Below the pieces are notes generated by a model. That model did not search any database. It had not been told where the DNA came from and worked only from the letters and a program-made list of their open reading frames with translations. A DNA stretch of 32,844 nt, from the NCBI GenBank assembly GCA_964247295.1, contig CAXTTV010000031.1, forward strand, positions 1 to 32,844. The letters are read 5' to 3'. Origin of the DNA: CAXTTV01 sp964247295. Lineage in GTDB: Bacteria; Chloroflexota; Ktedonobacteria; Ktedonobacterales; Ktedonobacteraceae. Position 1 is the stretch's first letter. Each line of letters starts with the position of its first letter. Positions 7,799 through 15,636 of the stretch are shown here, in pieces. The position numbers and the translations under genes were made by a program.

Positions 7799-9022
7799 CT
7801 ATACTCTAGTCCAGCCGCTGACCGTGACTCTATTTGATGTGGACTCAACGATGGTTGTTGAGCCGCCACGCACATTCCCAACGATAATCCGGTTGACCGC
7901 TGGCGTCCCATTCGTGCTGGTGGTCATCACATATCTGTTGCTATCCGGTGAGAACATTGTCCAGTGCTCCATTCCGATCGTACGAAGATCGTTGAAAACG
8001 TTGGCTGGCAGCGATACAAGCTGCGTTAGCCGCTTTGAGGGCAGATCCAGCCGCCAGAGCCCGTTGTGACCGCCAAAGGAGCCATTTTTGTAATAGAAGA
8101 TGTTTAGCAGTATCGTGTTATCGTTTAGCGCCTGTACCCTGGTAATCGCTTCAGGAGTGGAGAAGATTTGAGTTTGAGATCCGCCCGTTACTGGTTGGAC
8201 GTTGATGGTGCTGGGTCCGATAATCGAGGCCGGCCCACCAAGACAGGTTGAGGTGTACAGCTTCGTATGGATATGATTAAGGCTGGCACTCCAATAGTAG
8301 GAGTCTCGCGGCGTGACCTCGCTGAGATCGCTTTCGCTTTGATGTGTACCGCGCGCCAGATCCAACAGGCGAAGATCTATATCTAAGTCCTCGTGAGGGT
8401 TACCCGTCATTATATAGATGCGACGATTATCCAACCAGGCCCGTACCGTGTGAGTGATCTCGGGAATGCCCCCGATCTCAGTTTGAAGCTGTCCCGTCAG
8501 AAGATTAAGCAGGTAGACGGGATAATTATAGCCTTCCGCCTGAGTAAAGGCGACTCTGGTCTGGTCCGGCGACCACTTTGGTGAGAGCAACGGTGCGCCA
8601 GCGGGGGCGCAGTACAGCGTCTGCACATCCTTGCCATCGATCCGCATCGCACGGAGGGCATCACGACCACCCAGATCTTGAATAAAGAGCAGATACTCAC
8701 CATTATCAGAAAGCACAATATCTCTTTGATAATAGGCCGTGGGGAGAGTCAGCAGTGTGATGCTGTGTCCAGTTGTTGCATCGTAGCGGATGATGCGACT
8801 GGTCCTACTATTCCCACTTGTGTAGATGAGAGCCTGATCGTTGCTACGCCTGCTAAGAGGTGAGATATGCAGGGCTTGGGGCTGAGCTGGGCAGACCGAG
8901 GAAGCATTGTTTTCGGAGCTTCGAGATCCTTCAGCATTGGCATTGAGAGCTCCCAGACTGAGGCTGTAGAGCAGACCGCAGAGTACCAGCAGAGCCGCTG
9001 GATAGACGCGCAATTTTACCAT
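7799..9022 (-). CDS. Secreted TolB-like beta-propeller (PD40/WD40-like repeats) protein
   Basis: A 407-residue protein with a Sec signal peptide (VKLRVYPAALLVLCGLLYSLSLGA, probable cleavage after ANA near residue 30). The mature part contains several TolB/PD40-type blades: LSDNGEYLLFIQDLGG, SPKWSPDQTRVAFTQ and FSPDSNRYVMTTS, where an SPD or SDN turn precedes a strand. It probably forms an extracytoplasmic propeller of unknown partner. The ATG at 9022 follows AAGAGGAAAAT, so I reject a start 19 codons further upstream. Transcribed alone, with the terminator at 7735-7775 downstream. No Tol-Pal genes are nearby, so a TolB role is not implied. Confidence 0.75.
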   Translation of the reverse strand: MVKLRVYPAALLVLCGLLYSLSLGALNANAEGSRSSENNASSVCPAQPQALHISPLSRRSNDQALIYTSGNSRTSRIIRYDATTGHSITLLTLPTAYYQRDIVLSDNGEYLLFIQDLGGRDALRAMRIDGKDVQTLYCAPAGAPLLSPKWSPDQTRVAFTQAEGYNYPVYLLNLLTGQLQTEIGGIPEITHTVRAWLDNRRIYIMTGNPHEDLDIDLRLLDLARGTHQSESDLSEVTPRDSYYWSASLNHIHTKLYTSTCLGGPASIIGPSTINVQPVTGGSQTQIFSTPEAITRVQALNDNTILLNIFYYKNGSFGGHNGLWRLDLPSKRLTQLVSLPANVFNDLRTIGMEHWTMFSPDSNRYVMTTSTNGTPAVNRIIVGNVRGGSTTIVESTSNRVTVSGWTRV

Positions 9023-9101
9023 TATTTTCCTCTTATTGATGTATAGTATAGATACCATAGGGAGCGAGGGGACAGTCATATAGAGTAGCAGTTAAGATAT
9101 G

Positions 9102-9159
9102 AGGAGGACCGGATTTTTACGATGAAGATGGAAGTGACAACAACCAGACCGCTCCTCCT
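9102..9159. repeat. Inverted repeat in the divergent promoter region
   Basis: aggaggaccgg (9102-9112) and ccgctcctcct (9149-9159) match at 10 of 11 positions, 36 bases apart, between the divergent TolB-like and B3/B4 genes. It could be a leader hairpin for the B3/B4 gene or an operator. Confidence 0.35.
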
Positions 9160-9186
9160 ATACCATTGTATTGACGGAGAGAAATT

Positions 9187-9861
9187 ATGCATTTACGGAT
9201 AAATTCAGCTCTAACTGGGAGGATATCAGGTGTCACCTTTGGTATCGCGACATTTTCAGGCGTAACAGTGCGCCCCAAAGATGAGCGCTTGTGGGATCTA
9301 ATTGGGATGCAGGTTCAAGAGCGGGCAGGAGAGTTTACCACTGAGAATCTCAGCACGAACGAGAGTATCATCGCCGTGCGAGGCCTCCAAAAGATGCTTG
9401 GATTTGATCCCTCGCGGTATCGGCCCTCGTCAGAGGCCCTATTGCGACGGGTATTGAAGGGGCAGGAACAGCCGCAGGTCAATACCGCAGTGGATGTTAA
9501 TAACCTTTGTTCATTAGAATTTCTGCTTCCGATGTGTGTCTATGATCTGGCGTACGTTCAGGGTCAGCCGGGTGTGAGGGTAGGGCGTTCGGGTGAAGAA
9601 TATCCGGGTATTGGGCGGCAGATGTTTGCCGTTGAGAACCGGGTAGTGATCGCCGATGAAAAAGGGGTTATGGGAACCACCGTCTCCGATTCTGAACGAA
9701 CCAAAGTTACAACCGTGACCAGAGACCTATTTTTATTGATCTACGCCCCGCCTCAGCTTTCACCGGAGAATGTCCACCTTTTTTCCGCCCTGGCTGCTCG
9801 GCGCATGGTTAAGTATAATGGTGGGCAGGTTAGTGACGTAGGAACCATCACCGTCGAATAA
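9187..9861 (+). CDS. Stand-alone B3/B4 tRNA-binding-domain protein
   Basis: A 224-residue soluble protein related to the B3/B4 domain of the phenylalanyl-tRNA synthetase beta subunit. The diagnostic run is YRPSSEALLRRVLKGQ followed by VNTAVDVNNLCSLEFLLP, and a later segment EEYPGIGRQMFAVENRVVIAD. In PheT this domain carries the editing site for mischarged tRNA-Phe; stand-alone copies are widespread and their role is mostly untested, so hydrolysis of mischarged tRNA is an inference. The start has GGAGAG six bases upstream. It is monocistronic and ends 26 bases before the convergent glycosidase gene. Confidence 0.8.
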   Translation: MHLRINSALTGRISGVTFGIATFSGVTVRPKDERLWDLIGMQVQERAGEFTTENLSTNESIIAVRGLQKMLGFDPSRYRPSSEALLRRVLKGQEQPQVNTAVDVNNLCSLEFLLPMCVYDLAYVQGQPGVRVGRSGEEYPGIGRQMFAVENRVVIADEKGVMGTTVSDSERTKVTTVTRDLFLLIYAPPQLSPENVHLFSALAARRMVKYNGGQVSDVGTITVE

Positions 9862-9887
9862 ATCGGTAATGGCCCCGTCTTATTTGT

Positions 9888-10685
9888 TTATCTAGCTTTT
9901 GCGATAATCACAATCGGCAGTTTCGTAAAGGCATCAATCGTAATCTGCTGATTCTGGCCGCTCGCATAGAGAGCAGTAGAGGAGCCGCCATCCAGGTTCA
10001 GAGCCGAGTCAATATTTAGATCTGACTGTTTCAACAGATCCGCCATCTCATCAATTGAGAAGGAACGGCCAGGGCTCGCGATAAACAGCAGCCGACCCTG
10101 TTGATCTACTGCGACAATGCTGCGGCGGTTCTGGGCGGCATCGGCCTGGAAGGTTGTGCGTTTGCCCTTCAGGACCAGCATGGGAGCCGACTCTGTCGCC
10201 GCAGTAAACTGATCATTATTGGGATCGTATGGCTGGTTCACTAGAGAGCGTAGCGTTACCGCGCCCACGCCGTCGACCGCGAAGAGCCCCCCACGGTCCG
10301 TATAAGATTGCCCGTAGGCATGACCTTCAGTGATTATCAAAGCTGTCGCCACATTCTCTTTATCAAAGTATCCACCATTAATGATCGCTGTGGCCTTCTC
10401 CTGCTGCATCCACTGATTCATTGTGCGCGGCTTATCGGGCTCATAGCCAATGCTCAGCTTCACCTGTTTAGGGTCCATCCGCACAATTGTGACCGTGTCC
10501 TCGTTGGCCGGGCTTTTCCAGTCTTCTTTGCGGACCTCCACCCCTGTAGAGACCGGGACCCATTTATTCAAATCCATAGGTCCGGATGTATCGGTGGGTG
10601 ATACATTTGGGATAGGATTGCAGGCGGTGAGCATTAAAATCAGAAGGAAAAAGCAGAACAAACGCGTACTATTTTTTGCAAGCAT
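9888..10685 (-). CDS. Phosphodiester glycosidase (NAGPA-like) domain lipoprotein
   Basis: A 265-residue exported lipoprotein: signal peptide with lipobox LTAC (Cys22), a Pro/Thr/Ser linker, then the phosphodiester glycosidase (NAGPA/DUF2233-type) domain. Visible hallmarks are AIINGGYFD (about 100-108), GGLFAVDG, a conserved arginine pair in QNRRSIVAVD, and the nucleophile/metal loop ALNLDGGSSTALY (about 228-240). Relatives cleave sugar-phosphate diesters, for example in capsule or teichoic-type polymers; the substrate here is unknown. No glycan genes adjoin it. It is monocistronic with about 180 bases to the next gene on the same strand. Confidence 0.87.
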   Translation of the reverse strand: MLAKNSTRLFCFFLLILMLTACNPIPNVSPTDTSGPMDLNKWVPVSTGVEVRKEDWKSPANEDTVTIVRMDPKQVKLSIGYEPDKPRTMNQWMQQEKATAIINGGYFDKENVATALIITEGHAYGQSYTDRGGLFAVDGVGAVTLRSLVNQPYDPNNDQFTAATESAPMLVLKGKRTTFQADAAQNRRSIVAVDQQGRLLFIASPGRSFSIDEMADLLKQSDLNIDSALNLDGGSSTALYASGQNQQITIDAFTKLPIVIIAKAR

Positions 10686-10865
10686 TCCTGATTTTACCTG
10701 TTCTTTTGGAATCTTTCACTCTGTAACTTTGCCTATCGTGGCACGTGTAATCTTATTTATCAATATGCATGCAGCCGCGAAGCATCTTATGATTCTACTA
10801 CTATGAACGACGGAATCAATGATTAATCCACCCTTTTATTAGTACCAATGGAGGTATAAGAAAGA

Positions 10866-11180
10866 TTAGTGTTTACGCCGATAGCCGAAGATCTGAGCCA
10901 GAAAGAAGAGCGCCACCAGCCCGATCAGAACCTCCGCCACCAGCCAACCGAAGGGGAGAGAAGAGCCGCCGTTGCGCGCGATCGGATCAATCAGAATAAT
11001 AATACCAATGAACAGCAGCACAAAGCCCTGAGCCAGCCCCTTACTTTGATACCATGGGACCAGTTCAGAGCTCTCTCTTTGGGCCTCACCGCGCCACTCG
11101 CGGAGCCCCGTCATAATTGTATAGGCCGCCATTCCTAGAAAGGACAGAATAAACAGAATCTGAATTGGAGAATAAAGCAT
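10866..11180 (-). CDS. Small membrane protein, three predicted helices
   Basis: A 104-residue hypothetical membrane protein. Hydrophobic segments lie at about residues 4-22 (IQILFILSFLGMAAYTIM), 52-66 (FVLLFIGIIILID) and 78-97 (LVAEVLIGLVALFFLAQIF), with a charged cytoplasmic loop containing REWRGEAQRESSE between the first two and a basic C-terminus. No known family is recognised. The ATG follows a GAGGATATCCTG site. The opposite strand also holds an open frame over the same region, but the membrane pattern and ribosome binding site favour this strand. Confidence 0.65.
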   Translation of the reverse strand: MLYSPIQILFILSFLGMAAYTIMTGLREWRGEAQRESSELVPWYQSKGLAQGFVLLFIGIIILIDPIARNGGSSLPFGWLVAEVLIGLVALFFLAQIFGYRRKH

Positions 11181-11222
11181 CAGGATATCCTCATCGCATC
11201 GTTTTTCTTATTTTATCACCAG

Positions 11223-11255
11223 AAAGGGGAGCCGGCTCACAGACCTGATCTCCCC
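11223..11255 (-). terminator. Possible terminator of the shared-domain operon
   Basis: ggggag (11226-11231) and ctcccc (11250-11255) are complementary, followed on the minus strand by three T and an AT-rich stretch. It is weak (6-bp stem, 18-base loop) but lies 18 bases after the last gene. Confidence 0.4.
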
Positions 11256-11273
11256 AAGGTATTGAGAAAACCG

Positions 11274-11738
11274 TTACATGATGCCGAAGTCTACATTGGT
11301 CTCGAAGCAGAGGGCCCCCTGAAGGAAGAAGCGGACCCCCAACAGCTTGTACTTGAGATTCACGATGGAGGAGACCGTCTGTTCATCGCGCTGCCAGACA
11401 TCCACATATTCAGGCATCGCCTGTTTGACACGCCCGGCGAATTGGGGAAGCAGATCCCATTTGTCGTTGATCAGCGGACGCAGATCCTGCTCAATCGTCT
11501 GGAAGAGATCGCGCACGGAACGTACCTGGGGGAGGGTCATCTCGATGGCCTCGTCAGGTTCGTCAACATCGGTGATTTCGTTCAACAGATGTAACAGGGC
11601 CTGTCCCTTGGGGGAGCCAGCCAGATCCCAGAGCGTGACGGCATGATAGAGCAATACCCAGCCGTCGGGAACCACTTTCGCGTAGGTGATCCCATTGCAG
11701 GTGGGATCTTTGATAAGATCGGTAAATGACACACTCAT
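11274..11738 (-). CDS. Hypothetical protein, paralogue of the N-terminal domain of the next gene
   Basis: A 154-residue soluble protein of unknown family. It aligns along its whole length with residues 1-148 of the 394-residue protein encoded just upstream: shared blocks include TCNG at about 13-16, DGW/NGW, A.DLW/A.TLW, SPKG, DIRPLV/DLRPLI, LLPQ/ILPQ, VDVW/VDTW and FF.GALC near the end. Composition is acidic, with many Trp and Leu. It is the last gene of a three-gene operon, 36 bases after the 394-residue gene. In a toxin-immunity reading this would be the immunity-like partner, but nothing in the sequence proves that. Base composition is GC-richer than the equivalent part of its paralogue, indicating an old duplication or separate origin. 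Confidence 0.6.
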   Translation of the reverse strand: MSVSFTDLIKDPTCNGITYAKVVPDGWVLLYHAVTLWDLAGSPKGQALLHLLNEITDVDEPDEAIEMTLPQVRSVRDLFQTIEQDLRPLINDKWDLLPQFAGRVKQAMPEYVDVWQRDEQTVSSIVNLKYKLLGVRFFLQGALCFETNVDFGIM

Positions 11739-11774
11739 GTGCTTGTCTTCTTTCTTGTATGGGAGAGGGTACCT

Positions 11775-12959
11775 TTATTGGGTGGCCTCGTTGATCAGCT
11801 CGTCAAGCTCTTTCGTGGTGTAGCCTAGACCGCGATCAAATGCTTGATCATCTGAGCCGTAGGTGACTCGTTGCGCCTGGGCAACGCTGGAGGCGTCGAT
11901 TTGATTGGTGACATCCTGGTAGCGGGTCTCTCGCCCATCTTTGGAGATTATGAAGGCGCGGACGCGATGCCCGTTTTGAACCGGATACCCCTGCGTATCA
12001 CGTGTCGCAAAGATCTGCTGAGCGAGGTCGAGCTGTTTGACCGCATCCTCTGGTTGATCTGCCCAATCGGATTTCACAGCACCGATGAGCATGACCTGGT
12101 TAGTCTGGAGATTACGCACCAGGATACTGATCTCCCCGAGGCGTACAAAGGTGGTGCCATCAGCGGCCACCCGAATGCTATAAGGGTTCACATGATCAAT
12201 CGGATTGTCCCGCAGGCACGCTTGCTGTGAGGCGTATTCCTTCTCCAGGACAATATCGGGCAAGAGTCCATAGCCTTCGGATCTGGGAAAATGGCGAATG
12301 GTTTCGTCTCGGACGGCCAGATTGAGAGCCAGCTCTTTGCGCAGCTCGACCAGAGCGCGTTGATAGATCCGCGAATTCTCTCGTTGCTCGGGAGGAACAT
12401 TTCTGGCGTCCTCAACCGCCGCCTGAATATTGGGTAGATCAGGATTAAAGCGGAATTTTGGTGGTGTTTCCATATTGTGCAACTGCTCGGAGGTCAGAGA
12501 GCGTTCTCCTAGTTGAACTTCACTTTGAAGACAAAGAGCTCCCTCAAAGAAAATGTAAAGCTCCATAATGCGATATTTTGCATTAATAAGTGAGTAAATA
12601 GTCTGATCTTGGGCTTGCCAGGTATCAACGCATTCAGGAATCTTTTCAAGCATAAAAGCAATATATTGAGGAAGAATATGCCAATTTTCATCAACAAGTG
12701 GACGAATATCCTCCTCAAAGTTCTCTAACATATCTTTTATCTGTTGAATTATAGACAATGGAATGATGCGTAAACCATCTTTATTTGGCATTTTAACGTC
12801 ATCAAGCAATTGAGATAAAATCTTACCTTTGGGAGAGTTAATTATGTTCCAAAGATCTATTGCATAACTGATCCGCACCCAGCCGTTTCCTACCTCTCTC
12901 CAATATTCAACGCCATTACACGTAAGATCATCAACAGCTTTTAGCAAATATAATGACAT
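11775..12959 (-). CDS. Two-domain protein: unknown N-terminal domain fused to a degenerate PD-(D/E)XK-like domain
   Basis: 394 residues. Residues 1-150 are paralogous to the 154-residue protein downstream. Residues about 168-394, from FRFNPDLPNIQ onward, are paralogous to the C-terminal 236 residues of the 533-residue protein upstream (shared blocks EYAS, VRAFI, YQDVTNQI versus FQDITDKI, ASSVAQA, and TTKELDELIN near the end). At the presumed active site the 533-residue protein has D413 and E429-V-K431, but this one has Ser278 and Ala294-V-Lys296, so the metal-binding acids are gone and catalysis is unlikely. The 5' third of the gene is clearly AT-richer than the rest, suggesting a fusion. It lies 26 bases after the upstream gene. 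A regulatory, scaffold or immunity role is possible. Confidence 0.65.
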   Translation of the reverse strand: MSLYLLKAVDDLTCNGVEYWREVGNGWVRISYAIDLWNIINSPKGKILSQLLDDVKMPNKDGLRIIPLSIIQQIKDMLENFEEDIRPLVDENWHILPQYIAFMLEKIPECVDTWQAQDQTIYSLINAKYRIMELYIFFEGALCLQSEVQLGERSLTSEQLHNMETPPKFRFNPDLPNIQAAVEDARNVPPEQRENSRIYQRALVELRKELALNLAVRDETIRHFPRSEGYGLLPDIVLEKEYASQQACLRDNPIDHVNPYSIRVAADGTTFVRLGEISILVRNLQTNQVMLIGAVKSDWADQPEDAVKQLDLAQQIFATRDTQGYPVQNGHRVRAFIISKDGRETRYQDVTNQIDASSVAQAQRVTYGSDDQAFDRGLGYTTKELDELINEATQ

Positions 12960-12985
12960 ATCTTCCTATCTTTCTTTTCTGAACT

Positions 12986-14587
12986 TTACTTTTCAGGTAG
13001 ATTGACTAACTCATCTACAAGTAAATCTAGTTCTTCTGATGTAACACCTATACTCTGGTCGAATCCTTTAAGGGCTGGACCATAGCTTTGTGTTTCAGCT
13101 TGAGCAACACTCGATGCCTTAATTTTATCGGTAATATCTTGAAAGCGAGGATCATTATATTCTTTTGAGTCTATAAATGCACGAATAGGATGATGCCCGT
13201 CGAACGGATGATCATTTTCATCAAAATTGCTAAAAAGTCTTTGGGCATTATCGAGCTGCTTACGGGTAACAGAAGGTTGATCATTTCCACCTGATTTTAC
13301 TTCTCCTAAAAACACCACCTCATTAGTATGTGTATTTCTCATTAGTATGTCACTTTCTCCCACACGGAAAAAAGATCTTTCTTCCAGTGTTTTTTCGTCA
13401 ACCCTGGTGTGTAATCCTCTAATATGTTTTGGTGATCCAGGATGTTCATCTCTGAATTCTTGCTCTGAAGCGTATTCTCTATCGAATACAACATTGGTAA
13501 GCACTTGATATCCCCCTGAAGGTGGAAATTTGCCGATTGTTTCCTGATTATGCAGGGCCAGTTCAACTGCTACTTCTGCTTTGATGTCTTTGATAGCCTG
13601 GTTATATGTTACTTCCCATTTTTGTGGCTTGTTTTGCAAAGCATTTCTGGCTTTTTCAATGTGTTCCTGGATTTCTCTTCTTTCTGGGTTGAAGATATAC
13701 TTCCCCGGTTGATCCGAGTCAGGAATGAGTAATGGCATCTCGAAACGTCTTTCGGGATGGTTTTGTAATGCCTGTTTCCTGTCTTCGGGTGATAAGGTCA
13801 TGAGATTGCCTTCTCGGGCTGGCTTACTCAACAGCTCTATGGTATTGTCATGCCAATTTTCTCTTCTGTTCCTCTCTTCTAGAATTTGTGGGGTCTCTTT
13901 TGCTTTATCCTTTCCAATGATCTCTAGAAATTCTGGAAGGGTCTTGCCTTGCCCTTCAGCTCTGCTTGTTAAAACAGCAATTGTTTGTTCAGAAGACCAT
14001 TGTTTCGTTTGTGATCTTTCTAGTTCTTCCTGCAAGTAGGCCTGACCGTTCTCTGAGAGCTTCTCTTTCAGGGCAGCAATTCGTTCTTCTGAAGTTCCTT
14101 TGTTCCACGGTTGATTGCTCTGCTGGCTTTTTCTGGCTTCCAGAAGCTGAGAGTAATCTTCAGGACTCAGGCCTAATTTGTTTCTTTCGTTTCTTTCAGC
14201 TTTACTTAACTTTCCAGGTTTGAATGTATCACCCTGTTCTTTTTTTAGTTCTGGCTCCTGTTTTGGTTCCTGGGGTTCCGGGGCGGGAGCGGCTTCAAAG
14301 GCGGGCAGAACCTCTTTGCTGCTGTCTTCTACCCGATGCGGATCGCTGGCGGCTTTTTTCTGGATACGTGAGCCCTCCGAAAGCAGATCCCAGCCCTTTT
14401 TCTTCTTAGGTTCCTGCGATGACTCCGGGGCCGGTCCTTCCTGGGACGCGGACGTGCGGGCTTCGGGCGAGCGATCTCGAACGGGAAAGTTTTTCGAGTA
14501 GTTGTGGGCCTCTCCCTTGCCCTGGTTTGCTTTTTTGTCCCGATTCTCTTTGTCGTCAGACTGGTGATTATGCTTTTTTTCACTCAT
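12986..14587 (-). CDS. Large protein with disordered charged N-terminus and PD-(D/E)XK-like C-terminal domain
   Basis: 533 residues. Residues 1-130 are low-complexity (Lys, Glu, Pro, Ser, Gln) and surely disordered; 130-260 are charged and helical; 297-533 form the domain shared with the next gene. In it, GESDILMRNTHT (D413) followed 16 residues later by GEVKSG (E429, K431) matches the D...ExK arrangement of PD-(D/E)XK nucleases, with EYAS and SYG blocks around it. The call of a nuclease is inference from this motif alone. There is no signal peptide. A long variable N-terminus with a C-terminal enzymatic domain is a common layout of bacterial toxins and effectors. It is the first gene of the operon; no good ribosome binding site precedes the ATG (a GGAGA lies about 19 bases away). 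AT-rich 3' half. Confidence 0.65.
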   Translation of the reverse strand: MSEKKHNHQSDDKENRDKKANQGKGEAHNYSKNFPVRDRSPEARTSASQEGPAPESSQEPKKKKGWDLLSEGSRIQKKAASDPHRVEDSSKEVLPAFEAAPAPEPQEPKQEPELKKEQGDTFKPGKLSKAERNERNKLGLSPEDYSQLLEARKSQQSNQPWNKGTSEERIAALKEKLSENGQAYLQEELERSQTKQWSSEQTIAVLTSRAEGQGKTLPEFLEIIGKDKAKETPQILEERNRRENWHDNTIELLSKPAREGNLMTLSPEDRKQALQNHPERRFEMPLLIPDSDQPGKYIFNPERREIQEHIEKARNALQNKPQKWEVTYNQAIKDIKAEVAVELALHNQETIGKFPPSGGYQVLTNVVFDREYASEQEFRDEHPGSPKHIRGLHTRVDEKTLEERSFFRVGESDILMRNTHTNEVVFLGEVKSGGNDQPSVTRKQLDNAQRLFSNFDENDHPFDGHHPIRAFIDSKEYNDPRFQDITDKIKASSVAQAETQSYGPALKGFDQSIGVTSEELDLLVDELVNLPEK

Positions 14588-14714
14588 AACGTTTTTTGCA
14601 ATCTATCTCCATTCTTTTTTCTTTTGGCTTGCCTTATATGGAGAAGTACAGGCATAAGGATGACTCTTGTATAATAGCGGAGGGATGGATGAGATACAAG
14701 AGGGAACGTGGGAA

Positions 14715-15243
14715 GGGGTGCAGTTCATTTTTTTGCAGTGGCAGAAAAAAGGCTCCTTCAGGCGGTGGACGGTTGAGCAGAATTGCTTACCCGTCGTAGG
14801 ACGGCCCGTCGAGCGCAGCGACGACGTGCCGCTTCTGGCCCGTCAGGGCCACGGGGAAACGACCGCTGCGGCGTCCCGAAAGGGTGCAACGGGTGGAAAG
14901 GCAGGGCTGCGCCTGTGCCCAAAGAGTCTCCACCCAGGAGACGCACATGGGGCACCAGGAAAGGCTCTTCCGGTGGCAGTGGAGGGGTTCTCGGTCACAG
15001 GACGGCAGCTCCCCCTGCCGCTTTGGCCCGTCAGGGCAAGGATGGGAATGTCGGATGCGACGGGATGGGTTGCCCATGGCGCATGTGGCTTTCGAAAAAG
15101 GCCAGGGGCTGGAGGGCCTTCCTCCCCATGGCGCGTCCCGCGCCAGAAGCGGCACGTCTCGCGGTGCTCGACGGGCCGTCCTACGCCACGTACACGGGTT
15201 CTCTGCTCACCAACAGACTCCGCAAAAAAATGAACTGCACCCT
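14715..15243. mobile_element. 529-bp non-coding element with long interrupted inverted repeats
   Basis: Three blocks pair in nested order: 14716-14736 with 15222-15242 (21 of 21), 14795-14814 with 15166-15185 (20 of 20) and 14824-14839 with 15142-15157 (16 of 16). The sequence between them is also partly complementary. The unit is GC-richer than its flanks. Inside, ggcccgtcaggg occurs twice (near 14838 and 15025). Several overlapping frames are open but none looks like a protein, and no transposase is present. It could be a MITE-type element moved in trans or a large folded RNA. Confidence 0.65.
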
Positions 15244-15352
15244 TTCGTCCCAATTTTCATTGACAGCGGCGGCCATCTCTGTTTATACTTGTGAGAAATG
15301 ATTCGGCCTGTCTCGGGAAAACTTTTCCGAGGACTACTGAAAGGGGTGTGCT

Positions 15353-15412
15353 ATGCGTAAAGATTATTCGCTGCTAACTGCATCACGCTTTCAGAAGGGC
15401 CCGATCTCCTAA
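15353..15412 (+). CDS. 19-codon leader ORF upstream of two terminators and the RIO kinase
   Basis: ATG at 15353 with AAAGGGG about six bases upstream encodes a 19-residue peptide (MRKDYSLLTASRFQKGPIS) ending in TAA. It is followed within 40 bases by a terminator hairpin. Short translated ORFs before terminators are typical of transcription-attenuation leaders. No run of one amino acid is present, so sensing of an amino-acid shortage is not suggested; ribosome stalling by an antibiotic or the peptide itself would be an alternative. Coding status is unproven. Confidence 0.4.
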   Translation: MRKDYSLLTASRFQKGPIS

Positions 15413-15448
15413 CGATTCTCACTCACAAATAATATAGAGGATCATGAT

Positions 15449-15482
15449 GGGCTGTCCTGCTGAGGATGAGCCCGATTTTTTT
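15449..15482 (+). terminator. Intrinsic terminator 1 in the RIO kinase leader
   Basis: gggct (15449-15453) pairs with agccc (15469-15473) and tcct with agga around a gctg loop, followed by gattttttt (seven T). Located 36 bases after the leader ORF. Confidence 0.7.
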
Positions 15483-15486
15483 ACTT

Positions 15487-15521
15487 GGGAGCACGAGCGT
15501 GTATGCTTGCGCTCCCTTTTT
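15487..15521 (+). terminator. Intrinsic terminator 2 in the RIO kinase leader
   Basis: gggagcacgagc (15487-15498) and gcttgcgctccc (15505-15516) pair at 11 of 12 positions (one wobble) with a six-base loop, followed by TTTTT. It immediately follows terminator 1. The two in tandem stop transcription upstream of the kinase unless one acts as an attenuator. Confidence 0.75.
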
Positions 15522-15636
15522 ATGCTATTTTTCTGGCGATTCTCCGCCAATAATCGAAAGGATGGTGCCCTATGCGCTACAGGTTCTTTTCAAATTTCGA
15601 TTTCTCTCACTTTCTAGTAAGGAGTTTTATAACTAG

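Noticed and set aside
7799..9022. Calling the beta-propeller protein TolB of the Tol-Pal system
   Set aside because: No tolQRA or pal gene is nearby and the similarity is limited to PD40-type blades.
10869..11138. Open frame on the plus strand across the small membrane protein gene
   Set aside because: The minus-strand frame has a ribosome binding site and clear membrane segments; the plus-strand product is Gln/Arg-rich and unlike a real protein.
13550..14501. Set of plus-strand frames rich in Phe, Cys and Ser
   Set aside because: They are complements of the Lys/Glu/Gln-rich low-complexity region of the 533-residue gene on the minus strand.
14667..15301. Several long overlapping open frames on both strands (about 120-190 codons)
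   Set aside because: They all fall in the GC-rich inverted-repeat element, where stop codons are rare, and no frame has protein-like composition or a recognisable motif.
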